Both the position numbers and the translations under genes were made by a program. From assembly GCA_964420925.1 (NCBI GenBank), contig CAYQVB010000043.1, forward strand, positions 1-64,000: a stretch of 64,000 bases of DNA, written 5' to 3'. This stretch comes from JAJEAD01 sp964420925. GTDB lineage: Bacteria; Pseudomonadota; Gammaproteobacteria; HK1. Positions 18,182-26,698 of the stretch are shown here, one piece after another (position 1 is the first letter of the stretch; each line of letters opens with the position of its first letter). Under the pieces are notes generated by a model. It searched no databases. It worked only from the letters and a program-made list of their open reading frames with translations, and was not told the origin of the DNA.

Positions 18182-18225
18182 AGATTGGCGTCCGCAGCAG
18201 GAAATCGGTGAAACATCGCGGCTAG
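18182..18225. repeat. Family B repeat, copy 2, abutting the aapQ stop codon
   Basis: The 44-base sequence matches 14558-14601 with four mismatches and ends by overlapping the TAG stop of aapQ. It is also the right boundary of the composite element 17936-18222. Confidence 0.75.
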
Positions 18226-19412
18226 CGTTCCTTGAACCGAATGCTGCGGTTATACCAGTTCATGAACGCCGAGATGAGGAGAGAGAGGACGAGATAGATC
18301 CCCAGGACGATGATCATCGTCTCCATCTCCTTTCCGGTCTGCATCAGGGAGATGCCGCCGATGGTGGCGACCACGTCCATGTAACCAATGGCGATGGCGA
18401 GGGATGAGTTCTTGGTGAGATTGAGGTACTGACTCACAAGGGGGGGGACGATGATGCGAAGGGCCTGGGGAAGGATGACGAGCTGCAGGGTGCGGTTCGG
18501 GCGCAGGCCCAGCGCATAGGACGCCTCGGTCTGGCCGTGGCTGACGGCGAGGATGCCGGCACGCACGATCTCCGCGATGAAGCAGGAAGTGTAGTAGGTG
18601 AGGGCGAGCCAGAGGGCCAGGAATTCGGGTTTGAGGGCCAGGCCGCCCTGGAAGTTGAAGCCCTTGAGTTCCGGTATCTCCCATGAGAGCGGCATTCCCG
18701 TGACCAGGAAGGCCAGTCCCGTCGTGCCCACGATGATCGCGGCGCAAATCCAGAACACCGGGTAGATTCTCCCGGTCTCCACCTGCACGCGCCTCGCCCA
18801 GCGTCTGAAGAGCACCGCGGCGACGATGGCGATGAGAAGGACGATGCCGACGATGCCCGCCCCTTCCTCGAGCACCGGGGCGGGAACGAAGAAGCCCCGG
18901 TTGGATACGTATGCCGTTTCGCCGATGCCGATGGCGCCGCGCGGCGGCGGCAGGGTGGTCACGATGATGCCGTGCACGAGGAGGATGTGCAGCAGCACCG
19001 GGACGTTGCGGGTGAACTCCAGAAAAACGTAGACCATCCGGTTGATGAGCCAGTTCCGGGACAGGCGCAGGATGCCCATCGTCACTCCGAGCACGGTGGC
19101 GGCCGCGATGCCGCAAACCGCCACGAGCAGGGTATTCAGCAAGCCTACGAGCGCCGCACGCAGATGCGTGTCGCGGGAGGTGTATTCGATGAAGGGGGAG
19201 AAGGTGATGTCGTAGGCGGCGGGCGCGATCAGGAAGTCGAAGCTGAACTCCTTCCCGATCGCTTCCAGGTTGATGGCGACGTTGCGCAGCACGAGTGCCG
19301 CCAGCGTGAGCACCACCACCAGGGTGATGATCTGCAGGATGAGTGAGCGCGTCTCCTTGTTGCTCCAGAGACGCGATAGCGAGCTACGGTTTTCGATGGG
19401 TACGACAGCCAT
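18222..19412 (-). CDS. aapQ: General L-amino-acid ABC transporter permease AapQ
   Basis: Inner-membrane permease of 396 residues, again long for a PAAT permease as is usual for AapQ. It has an N-terminal membrane segment, then YVFLEFTRNVPVLLHILLVH and, after a long loop, the ATPase-contact region EASYALGLRPNRTLQLVILP. The ATG at 19412 (MAVVPIEN) is preferred; a TTG lies two codons upstream. It follows aapJ after 83 bases that include a strong hairpin. Confidence 0.95.
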   Translation of the reverse strand: MAVVPIENRSSLSRLWSNKETRSLILQIITLVVVLTLAALVLRNVAINLEAIGKEFSFDFLIAPAAYDITFSPFIEYTSRDTHLRAALVGLLNTLLVAVCGIAAATVLGVTMGILRLSRNWLINRMVYVFLEFTRNVPVLLHILLVHGIIVTTLPPPRGAIGIGETAYVSNRGFFVPAPVLEEGAGIVGIVLLIAIVAAVLFRRWARRVQVETGRIYPVFWICAAIIVGTTGLAFLVTGMPLSWEIPELKGFNFQGGLALKPEFLALWLALTYYTSCFIAEIVRAGILAVSHGQTEASYALGLRPNRTLQLVILPQALRIIVPPLVSQYLNLTKNSSLAIAIGYMDVVATIGGISLMQTGKEMETMIIVLGIYLVLSLLISAFMNWYNRSIRFKER

Positions 19413-19430
19413 CGACAACTATCCAGAGAC

Positions 19431-19460
19431 GGCGCCGGCGTGCCGCAGCACGCCGGCGCC
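19431..19460. terminator. Strong hairpin between aapJ and aapQ
   Basis: A perfect 12-base stem (GGCGCCGGCGTG / CACGCCGGCGCC) with a six-base loop lies just after the aapJ stop codon. There is no T-tract. In binding-protein transporter operons such structures commonly let the binding protein be made in excess by protecting its message or limiting read-through; that role is inferred here. Confidence 0.55.
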
Positions 19461-19495
19461 CGTGCTTCAGGACTCGATTCGAGTCGAGCGCGACC

Positions 19496-20515
19496 TCAAC
19501 GGAAAGGCGGAGAGTACTGGAGTCCGCCGTCGGTCCACAGGGCGTTCAATCCTCGTGCGAGGCCGATCGGAGTGTTCATGCCGATGTTGCGCTCGAAGAT
19601 CTCTCCGTAGTTGCCCACTTGCTTGATGATGTTGTAGGCCCAATCCGCGCTGAGCCCCAGCTCCTCGCCCTGATTGCCCTCGACGCCGAGCATGCGAAGT
19701 ATCTCGGGATCGTTGGAGCTTTTCATCTCGTCGACATTCGCAGAGGTAACTCCCTTCTCCTCGGCGGTGACGGTCGCGTTGAGCACCCAGGTCACGATGT
19801 CCGACCACTGATCGTCGCCGTGTCGCGTGGCGGGTCCGAGCGGCTCCTTGGAGATGATCTCGGGCAGGATCACGTGGGCCTCCGGATCGGTGAAAGTAGC
19901 GCGCGTGGCGGCCAGACCGGAGGCGTCGGTGGTGTATACGTCGCAGCGTCCTGCCAGATAATTCTCGCGGGCTTCGGCGTTGTCCTCGATGGTCACCGCC
20001 TCATAGCTCATGCCGTTGCTGTGGAAGTAATCCGCGAGGTTGAGCTCGGTGGTGGTGCCGGTCTGGATGCACACCGAGGCCCCGTCGAGCTCCGACGCGC
20101 TCATGACCCCGAGGTCCTTGCGGGCCATGAAGCCCTGCCCATCGTAGTAGTTCACGCCGTGGAAGCGCAGCTTGACACCCACGTCGCGCGTGAAGGTGAT
20201 GGTGGTATTGCGCCACAACACGTCGCCCTCGCCCGCGTTCAGCTTGGTGAAGCGCGTCTTGCCGGTCGCGGTCACCGCCTTGATTGCGTTGGCGTCTCCG
20301 AGCACCGCGGCTGCGGTGGCCCGGCAGAAGTCGATATCGAAGCCTTCCCATACTCCTTCATCATTCGGAGCGGCAAAGCCCTGGAGGCCGGTGCTCACGA
20401 TGCAGTTCAGTTCGCCTCGGGCCTGGACATCTTCGAGGGTGCCCGCGCGCGCGGCGGTTGCGAGGCCGAGCGAGAGCACGAGGGCCCCGAGGATTACATG
20501 ACTTATTGGTTTCAT
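19496..20515 (-). CDS. aapJ: General L-amino-acid-binding periplasmic protein AapJ
   Basis: Periplasmic receptor of 339 residues for the Aap importer. The signal peptide is clear (MKPISH, a hydrophobic core, cleavage near AARA-GTLED). The mature start TLEDVQARGELNCIVSTGL and the motifs GFDIDFCRATAAAVLG and CIQTGTTTELNLADY are typical of AapJ/BztA proteins, which take glutamate, glutamine, aspartate and other amino acids. It is the first gene of the operon; the promoter should lie in the 347-base gap upstream. Confidence 0.95.
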   Translation of the reverse strand: MKPISHVILGALVLSLGLATAARAGTLEDVQARGELNCIVSTGLQGFAAPNDEGVWEGFDIDFCRATAAAVLGDANAIKAVTATGKTRFTKLNAGEGDVLWRNTTITFTRDVGVKLRFHGVNYYDGQGFMARKDLGVMSASELDGASVCIQTGTTTELNLADYFHSNGMSYEAVTIEDNAEARENYLAGRCDVYTTDASGLAATRATFTDPEAHVILPEIISKEPLGPATRHGDDQWSDIVTWVLNATVTAEEKGVTSANVDEMKSSNDPEILRMLGVEGNQGEELGLSADWAYNIIKQVGNYGEIFERNIGMNTPIGLARGLNALWTDGGLQYSPPFR

Positions 20516-20862
20516 TTGCTTGATGCTCCTGGGTTGACAAGAAAAGTGGATCCGAAAGTGGGTCTGTTTTTTTCGAGTCCGTCGGGACGATCTCCCGCTT
20601 CGAAGCCATTTCCGATCGCGCCGCTCTCATGCCGGGCACGACCGCAGGCGGCTTCACGGCGAATGCAGCCTCGACGAGGCTGCACCGGGCGTTGCCGCGG
20701 CCCTTCCGGACTGAAAGCGATGCGATGGGGGACGCATGATACCCCCTAGCCTGCGGCGCTTCCATCGATTCAATTTTGGTGGATACCATTGGGGACGCGG
20801 AGTACACGGGCGGCGCCCATCGGCACCGACATGCCCGCGAGCAAGAGGGCGAGGGGTTGGCG
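20516..20862. promoter_or_regulatory. Divergent gap between aapJ and the CocE-type hydrolase gene
   Basis: This region must hold the promoters of two divergent genes, but no clear sigma-70 boxes were recognised. Visible structure includes a run of seven T at about 20566-20572 and a palindrome GCAGCCTCGACGAGGCTGC at 20665-20683, a possible operator or hairpin. The reading frame of the hydrolase also stays open back to 20776. Confidence 0.4.
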
Positions 20863-22896
20863 ATGAGCGATTCGGGCCGGAACCATTTGACGGCGATTCG
20901 CATCGTCGAGCACGCGTGGATACCGCTCGCCGACGGCTGCCGCCTCTCGGCCAAGCTGTGGCTGCCGGAGGGCGCGGAGGAGCGGCCGGTCCCGGCGATC
21001 CTCGAATACATCCCCTACCGCAAGGGCGATGCCACCGCGCCGCGCGATCACCTGACCCACTACTGGTTTGCAGGAAACGGCTATGCCGGGGTGCGGGTCG
21101 ACATGCGCGGAACCGGCAACTCCGATGGCCTGCAGATGGACGAGTACCTCGAAATCGAGCAGAGGGATGCCCAGGAGGTGATCACCTGGCTCACCGAGCA
21201 GCCCTGGTGTGACGGCTCGGTCGGCATGATGGGAATCTCGTGGGGCGGGGTGACTTCGCTGCAGGCGGCGACCTTCGGGCACCCGGCACTGAAGGCGATC
21301 GTGCCGGTGTGCGCTACCGACGAGCGCTACTACGACGACGGCTGCTACTTCCTGGGCTGCATGTCGGGCGAGACCGTCGGCTGGGGCGCGGTGATGCTCG
21401 GCTTCAACAGCCGTCCCCCGGACCCCCAAGTCGTGGGCGAGGGCTGGCGAGAACAGTGGTTGGAGCGACTTTCGAAGCCGCCCCTCTTTCTCGAGACCTT
21501 CCTGCGTCACCAACGTCGAGACGAGTACTGGCTGCAGGGCACCGTCAATGGCCGGCACGACCGAATCAAGTGTGCGGTGTACGCGGTCGGCGGATGGGCC
21601 GACTGCTGGCCGAACACCGTGTTTCGCCTGCTCGAGAACCTTCCCCCCGGCACCCCGCGCAAGGCGATGTCCGGGCCTTGGGGTCACACCTATCCCCACC
21701 TGGGCGTGCCGGGGCCCGCGGTCGGATTTCTCCCCGAGATCATCAGATGGTGGGACCGGTGGCTCAAGGGGATCGACAACGGCATCGATCGGGAGCCCGT
21801 GTTTCATGGCTATCTCAGCACTCGGGTTCCGCCCGATGCCCGCCACCTCCAAAACCCCGGCCGCTGGGTGGCGCAGGCCCGCTGGCCCAGTCCGGATGTC
21901 GACCGCAGGCGTCTCTACCTCGGCGATGGGCGCCTTGCGGCCGCGCCACTGGCCGGCTCCGAGGTCATCGTCGACTCGCCTCTCTCCTGCGGCCTGTGTT
22001 CCGGCGAGTACATGCCCTGGTACATGGCGGGCCCGTCCTCCCAACTGCCTCTCGATCAGAGGAGCGACGACGCCCGGTCCGTGACCTTCGACGGCGAGGC
22101 GCTCGAAAGCCCGCTCGACATCCTCGGCACGCCTTTCGTCGAAATGTCCTTCACGCCATCCTCATCGAGCGCATTGATCGCGGTGCGCCTGTGCGACGTG
22201 TGGCCGGACGGAGCCTCCACGTTGATCTCGTACGGCCTGCTCAACCTCGCCCAGCGCGAGGGCAAGGAGGTTCCGAAAGCGATGACTCCCGGCGCCCCGC
22301 ACCGCGTTCGGGTGCGTCTGAACGACACCGGCTACACGTTGGCGCCGGGACACCGGCTGCGCCTGGCGATCTCCAGCAGTTACTGGCCCATGGCGTGGCC
22401 CACTCCGGAAAAGGCGGGGTTGCTCCTGGACCCCCAATCGAGTCACCTCGAGCTTCCAGTCCTGGATGGCGGCGATGGCGACCCGAACCTGGAGCCCTTC
22501 GAGGCGCCAAGCAACCCTGCGCCACTCCCGATGACCACGCTGGAGGAAGGCCGCCAGGCGCGAGACATCGCTCACGACGTGGAGAGCGGAGAGTTCACAT
22601 TCAGCCTGGTCAAGGACGGCGGCCGCGTGCGGCTTCACCACAACGGCATCGAGATGGCGGGCGGGACCACCGAACGCTACATCATCACTGACGACGATCC
22701 GCTTTCCGCCCGGGCCGAGTACACCTGCGAGTACGGGATCGGCCGCGGGGAGTGGCAGACCCGCACCCGGGGAAAGCTCGTCATGACCTGCTCGGCCGAG
22801 ACCTTCTTCGTCGAGGCCGAGCTCGACGCTTTCGAAGGAGATACCCAGGTGTTCTCGCGCAACTGGGACCTGGCCATCCCCCGCGACGGATTCTGA
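20863..22896 (+). CDS. CocE/NonD family hydrolase (X-Pro dipeptidyl-peptidase-like)
   Basis: Alpha/beta hydrolase of 677 residues related to cocaine esterase and S15 peptidases. The nucleophile elbow reads GISWGG with Ser126, preceded by the oxyanion region EYIPYRKGD and DMRGTGNSDG; the likely catalytic His is in GPWGHTYPH. The C-terminal third, from about residue 400, is the jelly-roll domain seen in this family. The ATG at 20863 has GAGGGG upstream; an in-frame ATG at 20776 exists but gives an atypical leader. It may hydrolyse esters or amides of acyl-amino acids; the substrate is unknown. Confidence 0.88.
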   Translation: MSDSGRNHLTAIRIVEHAWIPLADGCRLSAKLWLPEGAEERPVPAILEYIPYRKGDATAPRDHLTHYWFAGNGYAGVRVDMRGTGNSDGLQMDEYLEIEQRDAQEVITWLTEQPWCDGSVGMMGISWGGVTSLQAATFGHPALKAIVPVCATDERYYDDGCYFLGCMSGETVGWGAVMLGFNSRPPDPQVVGEGWREQWLERLSKPPLFLETFLRHQRRDEYWLQGTVNGRHDRIKCAVYAVGGWADCWPNTVFRLLENLPPGTPRKAMSGPWGHTYPHLGVPGPAVGFLPEIIRWWDRWLKGIDNGIDREPVFHGYLSTRVPPDARHLQNPGRWVAQARWPSPDVDRRRLYLGDGRLAAAPLAGSEVIVDSPLSCGLCSGEYMPWYMAGPSSQLPLDQRSDDARSVTFDGEALESPLDILGTPFVEMSFTPSSSSALIAVRLCDVWPDGASTLISYGLLNLAQREGKEVPKAMTPGAPHRVRVRLNDTGYTLAPGHRLRLAISSSYWPMAWPTPEKAGLLLDPQSSHLELPVLDGGDGDPNLEPFEAPSNPAPLPMTTLEEGRQARDIAHDVESGEFTFSLVKDGGRVRLHHNGIEMAGGTTERYIITDDDPLSARAEYTCEYGIGRGEWQTRTRGKLVMTCSAETFFVEAELDAFEGDTQVFSRNWDLAIPRDGF

Positions 22897-23105
22897 TCTG
22901 CCGGTGCTCCCGGCCCGCGCCGTTGCGGGGATTCGGCAACGCCACCGGCGACTGCGCCATTGCGCCCGAGCCACACAAAGGTGCGGGCGCCGGCCCGCAT
23001 CCGGGGACCCGGAAGCATCGAGCGTCGCGTCCCTGCCGGCCCGACGCGCGGGCTGGGACGCTCCGCCGCGTCCCGGAAGGCGCCGCTACGGGGGCTGGCA
23101 GATGC

Positions 23106-24575
23106 TCAGATGCCCCCCATGCACAGGTACTTTATCTCCACGAAGTCGTCGACGCCGTACTTCGACCCCTCGCGCCCGATGCCGGACTCCTTGACCCCTC
23201 CGAAGGGCGCGACCTCGTTGGAGATGATGCCTTCGTTGATGCCGACGATGCCGTACTCGAGCCCTTCCGACACCCGCCAGATGCGCCCGATGTCCCGGCT
23301 GTAGAAGTACGCGGCCAGGCCGTACTCGGTGTCGTTGGCCATCTGCAGGGCTTCCGCTTCGTCGTGAAAGCGGAAAAGCGGGGCGACGGGGCCAAAAGTC
23401 TCGTCGCGGGCGATCAGCATCTCGGGGGTGACCCCGGTGAGGACGGTGGGCTGGAAGAAAGTGCGTCCGAGGGCATGGCGCGCGCCTCCGGCGGCGATGT
23501 CCGCGCCCTTGGCCGTGGCGTCCGAAATGTGCTCTTCGACTTTCTTCACCGCGTTCTCGTCGATGAGCGGGCCTTGCTGCGTTCCCGCGTCGAGGCCATT
23601 GCCGACTTGCAGCGCGCCGGCGGCGGCGGCCAGCTTCTCGGCGAAGGCGTCGTAGATGCCGTCCTGGATCAGAATGCGGTTTGCGCACACGCAGGTCTGT
23701 CCCGTGTTGCGGTACTTCGAGGCGACGGCGCCGGCCACCGCGGCGTCGAGGTCGGCGTCGTCGAACACGATGAAGGGCGCGTTGCCGCCCAGCTCCAGGG
23801 ACACCTTCTTGACGGTGCCCGCACACTGCGCCATCAGTTTCTTGCCGACTTCGGTCGATCCGGTAAAGCTCAGCTTGCGCACCGCGGGGTGCGCGGTGAG
23901 CTCGGGACCCATCTCGCCCGAGCGGCCGGTGACCACGTTGAGCACGCCTTTGGGGAGGCCCGCCTCCTCCGCGAGCGCGGCCAGCGCGAGCGCGGAGAGC
24001 GGGGTCTGCGAGGCGGGGCGAATGATGACCGGGCATCCCGCGGCCAGCGCCGGAGCGCACTTGCGCGTGATCATGGCGGCGGGGAAGTTCCACGGCGTGA
24101 TCGAGGCCACGACGCCGATCGGTTGCTTGAGCACGACGATGCGCTTCCCCGGCAAGGGATGGTCGATGACGTCCCCGTAGATGCGCTTGGCCTCTTCCGC
24201 GAACCACTCGATGAACGAGGCGGCGTAGACGACCTCGCCCCGGGCCTCGGCGAGCGGCTTGCCCTGCTCGCAGGTCATGAGCACCGCGAGGTCTTCCTGG
24301 TTCTTCATGACGAGATCGAACCAGCGGCGCATGATGTTGCAGCGCTCCTTGCCGGTCTTTTCCCGCCATTGCGGCCACGCGGCCTCCGCCGCTTCGATGG
24401 TGCGCCGGGTGTCTGCGGCGCTGAGCGCGGGCACGCTGCCGATGATGTCGCCGGTGGCCGGATTGTCGACCTCGAAGCGTTCGCCGCTGCTCGCTTCGAC
24501 CCACTCGCCGTTCACGTAGCATCGCTCGCGCAGCAGACTGGGGTCGTTGAGACTTACTCTGACTTCGACATCCAC
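23106..24575 (-). CDS. gabD: NAD(P)-dependent succinate-semialdehyde dehydrogenase (aldehyde dehydrogenase family)
   Basis: Aldehyde dehydrogenase of 489 residues that best matches GabD, oxidising succinate semialdehyde to succinate in 4-aminobutyrate catabolism. Catalytic Cys295 is in GQTCVC and Glu261 in LELGGN; TPWNFPAAMITRK and the C-terminal APFGGVKESGIGREGSKYG fit the family. The segment that usually reads KPASQTP is RPASQTP here (Arg186), a conservative change at a nucleotide-binding lysine. The start is GTG at 24575 with GAGGAGAG upstream. It lies 167 bases downstream of lysJ on the same strand and could be co-transcribed. Confidence 0.9.
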   Translation of the reverse strand: MDVEVRVSLNDPSLLRERCYVNGEWVEASSGERFEVDNPATGDIIGSVPALSAADTRRTIEAAEAAWPQWREKTGKERCNIMRRWFDLVMKNQEDLAVLMTCEQGKPLAEARGEVVYAASFIEWFAEEAKRIYGDVIDHPLPGKRIVVLKQPIGVVASITPWNFPAAMITRKCAPALAAGCPVIIRPASQTPLSALALAALAEEAGLPKGVLNVVTGRSGEMGPELTAHPAVRKLSFTGSTEVGKKLMAQCAGTVKKVSLELGGNAPFIVFDDADLDAAVAGAVASKYRNTGQTCVCANRILIQDGIYDAFAEKLAAAAGALQVGNGLDAGTQQGPLIDENAVKKVEEHISDATAKGADIAAGGARHALGRTFFQPTVLTGVTPEMLIARDETFGPVAPLFRFHDEAEALQMANDTEYGLAAYFYSRDIGRIWRVSEGLEYGIVGINEGIISNEVAPFGGVKESGIGREGSKYGVDDFVEIKYLCMGGI

Positions 24576-24742
24576 GGCACTCTCCTCAATCGTTCAGGGG
24601 CGGGTGGCCCGGCTCGGTCGGGATTGTATTCCCGTCGGGATGAAAGATGTTCGCCGCGGGTTAGCCGTTCGGGGCGTTCTCGGATTCTCTGGCGTCGGCG
24701 GGGGGGGGGAGCCGGTGCGCCGCGTTCAGAAGAGATCCGGGA

Positions 24743-25897
24743 TCACGGTCCCAGCACCGCATGGAGCGCATCCGACACCCGATCGAGCTCATCGTGCTCG
24801 ATCACCAGCGGCGGCAGGAGCCGGATGACGGTCGGTCCCGCGGGCAGGACCAACACGCCTTCCTCCGCTAGTCGGGCGATATGGGGCCGCGCCCGTTCCC
24901 GGAGCTCGATGCCGATCATCAGGCCGGCGCGGCGCAGCGCGCGCACCCGCGCCGGCCGCTGGCGGCTGAATCGGTTCTCGAAGTACTCCCCCTTCTCCTC
25001 CGCCTGCCGGGCGAGTCCTTCGTCCTCCATGAAGGTGATCGCCGCGAGCGCCGCCGCGCAGGCGAGCGGGTTGCCGCCGAAGGTCGTGCCGTGCCGGCCC
25101 ACCGCGGGCTCGACGCGCCCGCCGCAGAGCAGCGCCCCCATCGGCACTCCCCCCGCGATCGCTTTGGCGAGGCAGAGCATGTCGGGACGAACGCCCGAAA
25201 GCTCGCAGGCGAACATTCGCCCGGTGCGGCAGAATCCGGTCTGCACTTCGTCGAACACGAGCAGCGCGCCGGCCGCGTCGCAGATTCTTCTTGCCGAGGC
25301 CAGGTAGCCGGGTTGCGGAATCCGCACCCCGCCCTCCCCCTGCACCGGCTCGAGCAGCAACGCCGCGCACTCGTCGGTGACCGCTTCCTCGAGTTTCTCG
25401 ACATTGTCGAAGGGAACATGAACGAAGTCCGGCACCAGGGGCTCGAAGGGTTCCCGATAGTCCTTCTTGTGGGTGGCGCTCAACGCGCCCATCGTCCGCC
25501 CGTGGAAGCCGCGCATCGCCGCGACGATGCGGCTCCGGCCGGTGCTGAGGCGTGCGAACTTGATCGCGGCCTCAACCGCCTCCGCGCCGGAGTTGCAGAG
25601 GAAGACACGGTCCAGTCCCTCCGGCGCAATCTCCGCCAGCTTCTCCATCAACTGCGCACGCTTGTCGTTGTAGAAGATGCCGGGGCAGGTTACGAGGGTG
25701 CGCGCCTGCTCGGCGAGGGCGTCGGCCACCACCGGGTTGGCGTGGCCGATGCTTGCGACCCCGATGCCGGCGATACAGTCGATGTAGCTGCGCCCCTGGT
25801 CGTCCCAGACCAGCGCGCCTTCGCCGCGCACCAGGGTCAGGCCCCGCTTCGGGAAGACCGGGAGACCGTAGCGCTCCTCGCGATCGTGGTGGTTCAT
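24743..25897 (-). CDS. lysJ: LysJ/ArgD-type aminotransferase (LysW-linked pathway)
   Basis: PLP-dependent class III aminotransferase of 384 residues. In LysW pathways this enzyme converts the carrier-bound semialdehyde to carrier-bound lysine or ornithine with glutamate as amino donor. The PLP lysine is Lys245 in CLAKAIAGG; the cofactor contacts CNSGAEAVEAAIK, FHGRTMGALS and FDEVQTGFCRTG are complete. The ATG at 25897 overlaps the lysZ stop (ATGA). Alone it could be read as acetylornithine aminotransferase; the neighbouring lysW, lysX, lysY and lysZ make the carrier-protein assignment better. Confidence 0.9.
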   Translation of the reverse strand: MNHHDREERYGLPVFPKRGLTLVRGEGALVWDDQGRSYIDCIAGIGVASIGHANPVVADALAEQARTLVTCPGIFYNDKRAQLMEKLAEIAPEGLDRVFLCNSGAEAVEAAIKFARLSTGRSRIVAAMRGFHGRTMGALSATHKKDYREPFEPLVPDFVHVPFDNVEKLEEAVTDECAALLLEPVQGEGGVRIPQPGYLASARRICDAAGALLVFDEVQTGFCRTGRMFACELSGVRPDMLCLAKAIAGGVPMGALLCGGRVEPAVGRHGTTFGGNPLACAAALAAITFMEDEGLARQAEEKGEYFENRFSRQRPARVRALRRAGLMIGIELRERARPHIARLAEEGVLVLPAGPTVIRLLPPLVIEHDELDRVSDALHAVLGP

Positions 25898-26685
25898 TCG
25901 ATCACCGTGCCCTTGCCCGCGAGCGCATCGGCAATGGGCCGCTCGCTTCGCCCGTCCGCGATAACGACCTTCACCGCCGCGGATTCGGTGAGTCGACGCA
26001 GCGCGAGCATCTTGCGCTTGATGCGACCGCTCACGCGCTGCTCGCGCTCCGCCACGTCGGCGGGCGCCATGTGCGCGACCACGCTCTCCGGATCCGCGGG
26101 ATCGTCGAGGAAGCCGGGTGCCTCGATGAGGTTCAGTATGCACTTCGCGTGCAGACTCTCCTGCAGCACGTTGACGATGTCGTCGTTCTCGGAGTTTATG
26201 GCGCAGTGTTGCTCGTCGATGATCGGGATGCACAGCACCGGAGCGTAGCCGCGATCGAGGAGCAGGCGCAGCAGATCGTGGTTGACCGATACCGGCTTGC
26301 CGGAATAGTCACGCTTGATGAGCGTCTTTCCGTTTTCCCGGACTCGTATCCCCCGGTTCCGGCGCCCCACGATCATTCGGCCGTCGAGGCCGCTCAAGCC
26401 CACTGCGTTGACGCCGTAGCGCTGGCACAGGGCCACGATCTGCTTGTTTCGCAGGCCCGCGTAGGCCATCAGGATCAGATCGATCGCTTCACGGTCGGAG
26501 TACACGCTGCTGTAGCCGGATGCCGAAGTGAGCACTTTCGTTTCGGTGCCGAGCCGCCTCGCCACCTCGTCGCGAAGCGCATTGGCGCCGTGCACGACGA
26601 CGAAGGGGGCATCGAGCGAGGCCAAGCCGCGCGCCACCCCTTCGAGGTTGATGCTCGCGCCGCCGCCTATCTTGACGATGTACAT
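25894..26685 (-). CDS. lysZ: [LysW]-aminoadipate/glutamate kinase
   Basis: Amino-acid kinase of 263 residues that phosphorylates the side-chain carboxylate of the aminoadipate or glutamate attached to LysW. The ATP-phosphate loop VKIGGGAS is at residues 4-11, followed by VVHGAN, and the distal region LCIPIIDEQHCAINSENDD closes the nucleotide site. The N-terminal region is short and lacks the arginine-inhibition helix of ArgB-type kinases. The ATG at 26685 lies 13 bases after the amidotransferase stop. The gene shares ATGA with lysJ. Confidence 0.9.
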   Translation of the reverse strand: MYIVKIGGGASINLEGVARGLASLDAPFVVVHGANALRDEVARRLGTETKVLTSASGYSSVYSDREAIDLILMAYAGLRNKQIVALCQRYGVNAVGLSGLDGRMIVGRRNRGIRVRENGKTLIKRDYSGKPVSVNHDLLRLLLDRGYAPVLCIPIIDEQHCAINSENDDIVNVLQESLHAKCILNLIEAPGFLDDPADPESVVAHMAPADVAEREQRVSGRIKRKMLALRRLTESAAVKVVIADGRSERPIADALAGKGTVIE

Positions 26686-26698
26686 CGGTGGCCGGTGC

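Larger units (their letters stand above)
17775..18221. other. Repeat-filled gap between aapM and aapQ
   Basis: No gene is visible. The right-hand two thirds form one inverted-repeat-bounded element (17936-18222) with internal hairpins; the left part, 17810-17890, carries a degenerate family A motif (GTCATTCCCGCGAAG ... GGAATCCACGAG). Transcription from aapJQ must cross this region if aapM and aapP share the operon promoter; a separate promoter was not identified. Confidence 0.7.
17936..18222. repeat. Complex repeat element bounded by 21-bp inverted repeats
   Basis: GCCGCGATGTTTCTCCGATTT at 17936-17956 is complementary, with one mismatch, to 18202-18222. Inside lie two perfect small hairpins at 18032-18056 and 18066-18089. 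The outer arms belong to the same family as the repeat at 14558-14601. The arrangement resembles clustered REP elements or a small non-autonomous mobile element; no transposase gene is present. Confidence 0.65.

Noticed and set aside
17987..18211. Short open frames in the aapM-aapQ gap
   Set aside because: They run through repeat sequence and hairpins, and have no ribosome binding site or recognisable protein pattern.
20566..20572. T-run beside aapJ as an intrinsic terminator
   Set aside because: No GC-rich stem lies immediately before it on the plus strand, and it is upstream, not downstream, of aapJ.
24700..24709. Run of ten G upstream of gabD as a phase-variation tract
   Set aside because: The run lies between lysJ and gabD, outside any reading frame and more than 120 bases from the gabD start, so slippage has no obvious coding effect; only a promoter-spacing role would remain and none is visible.
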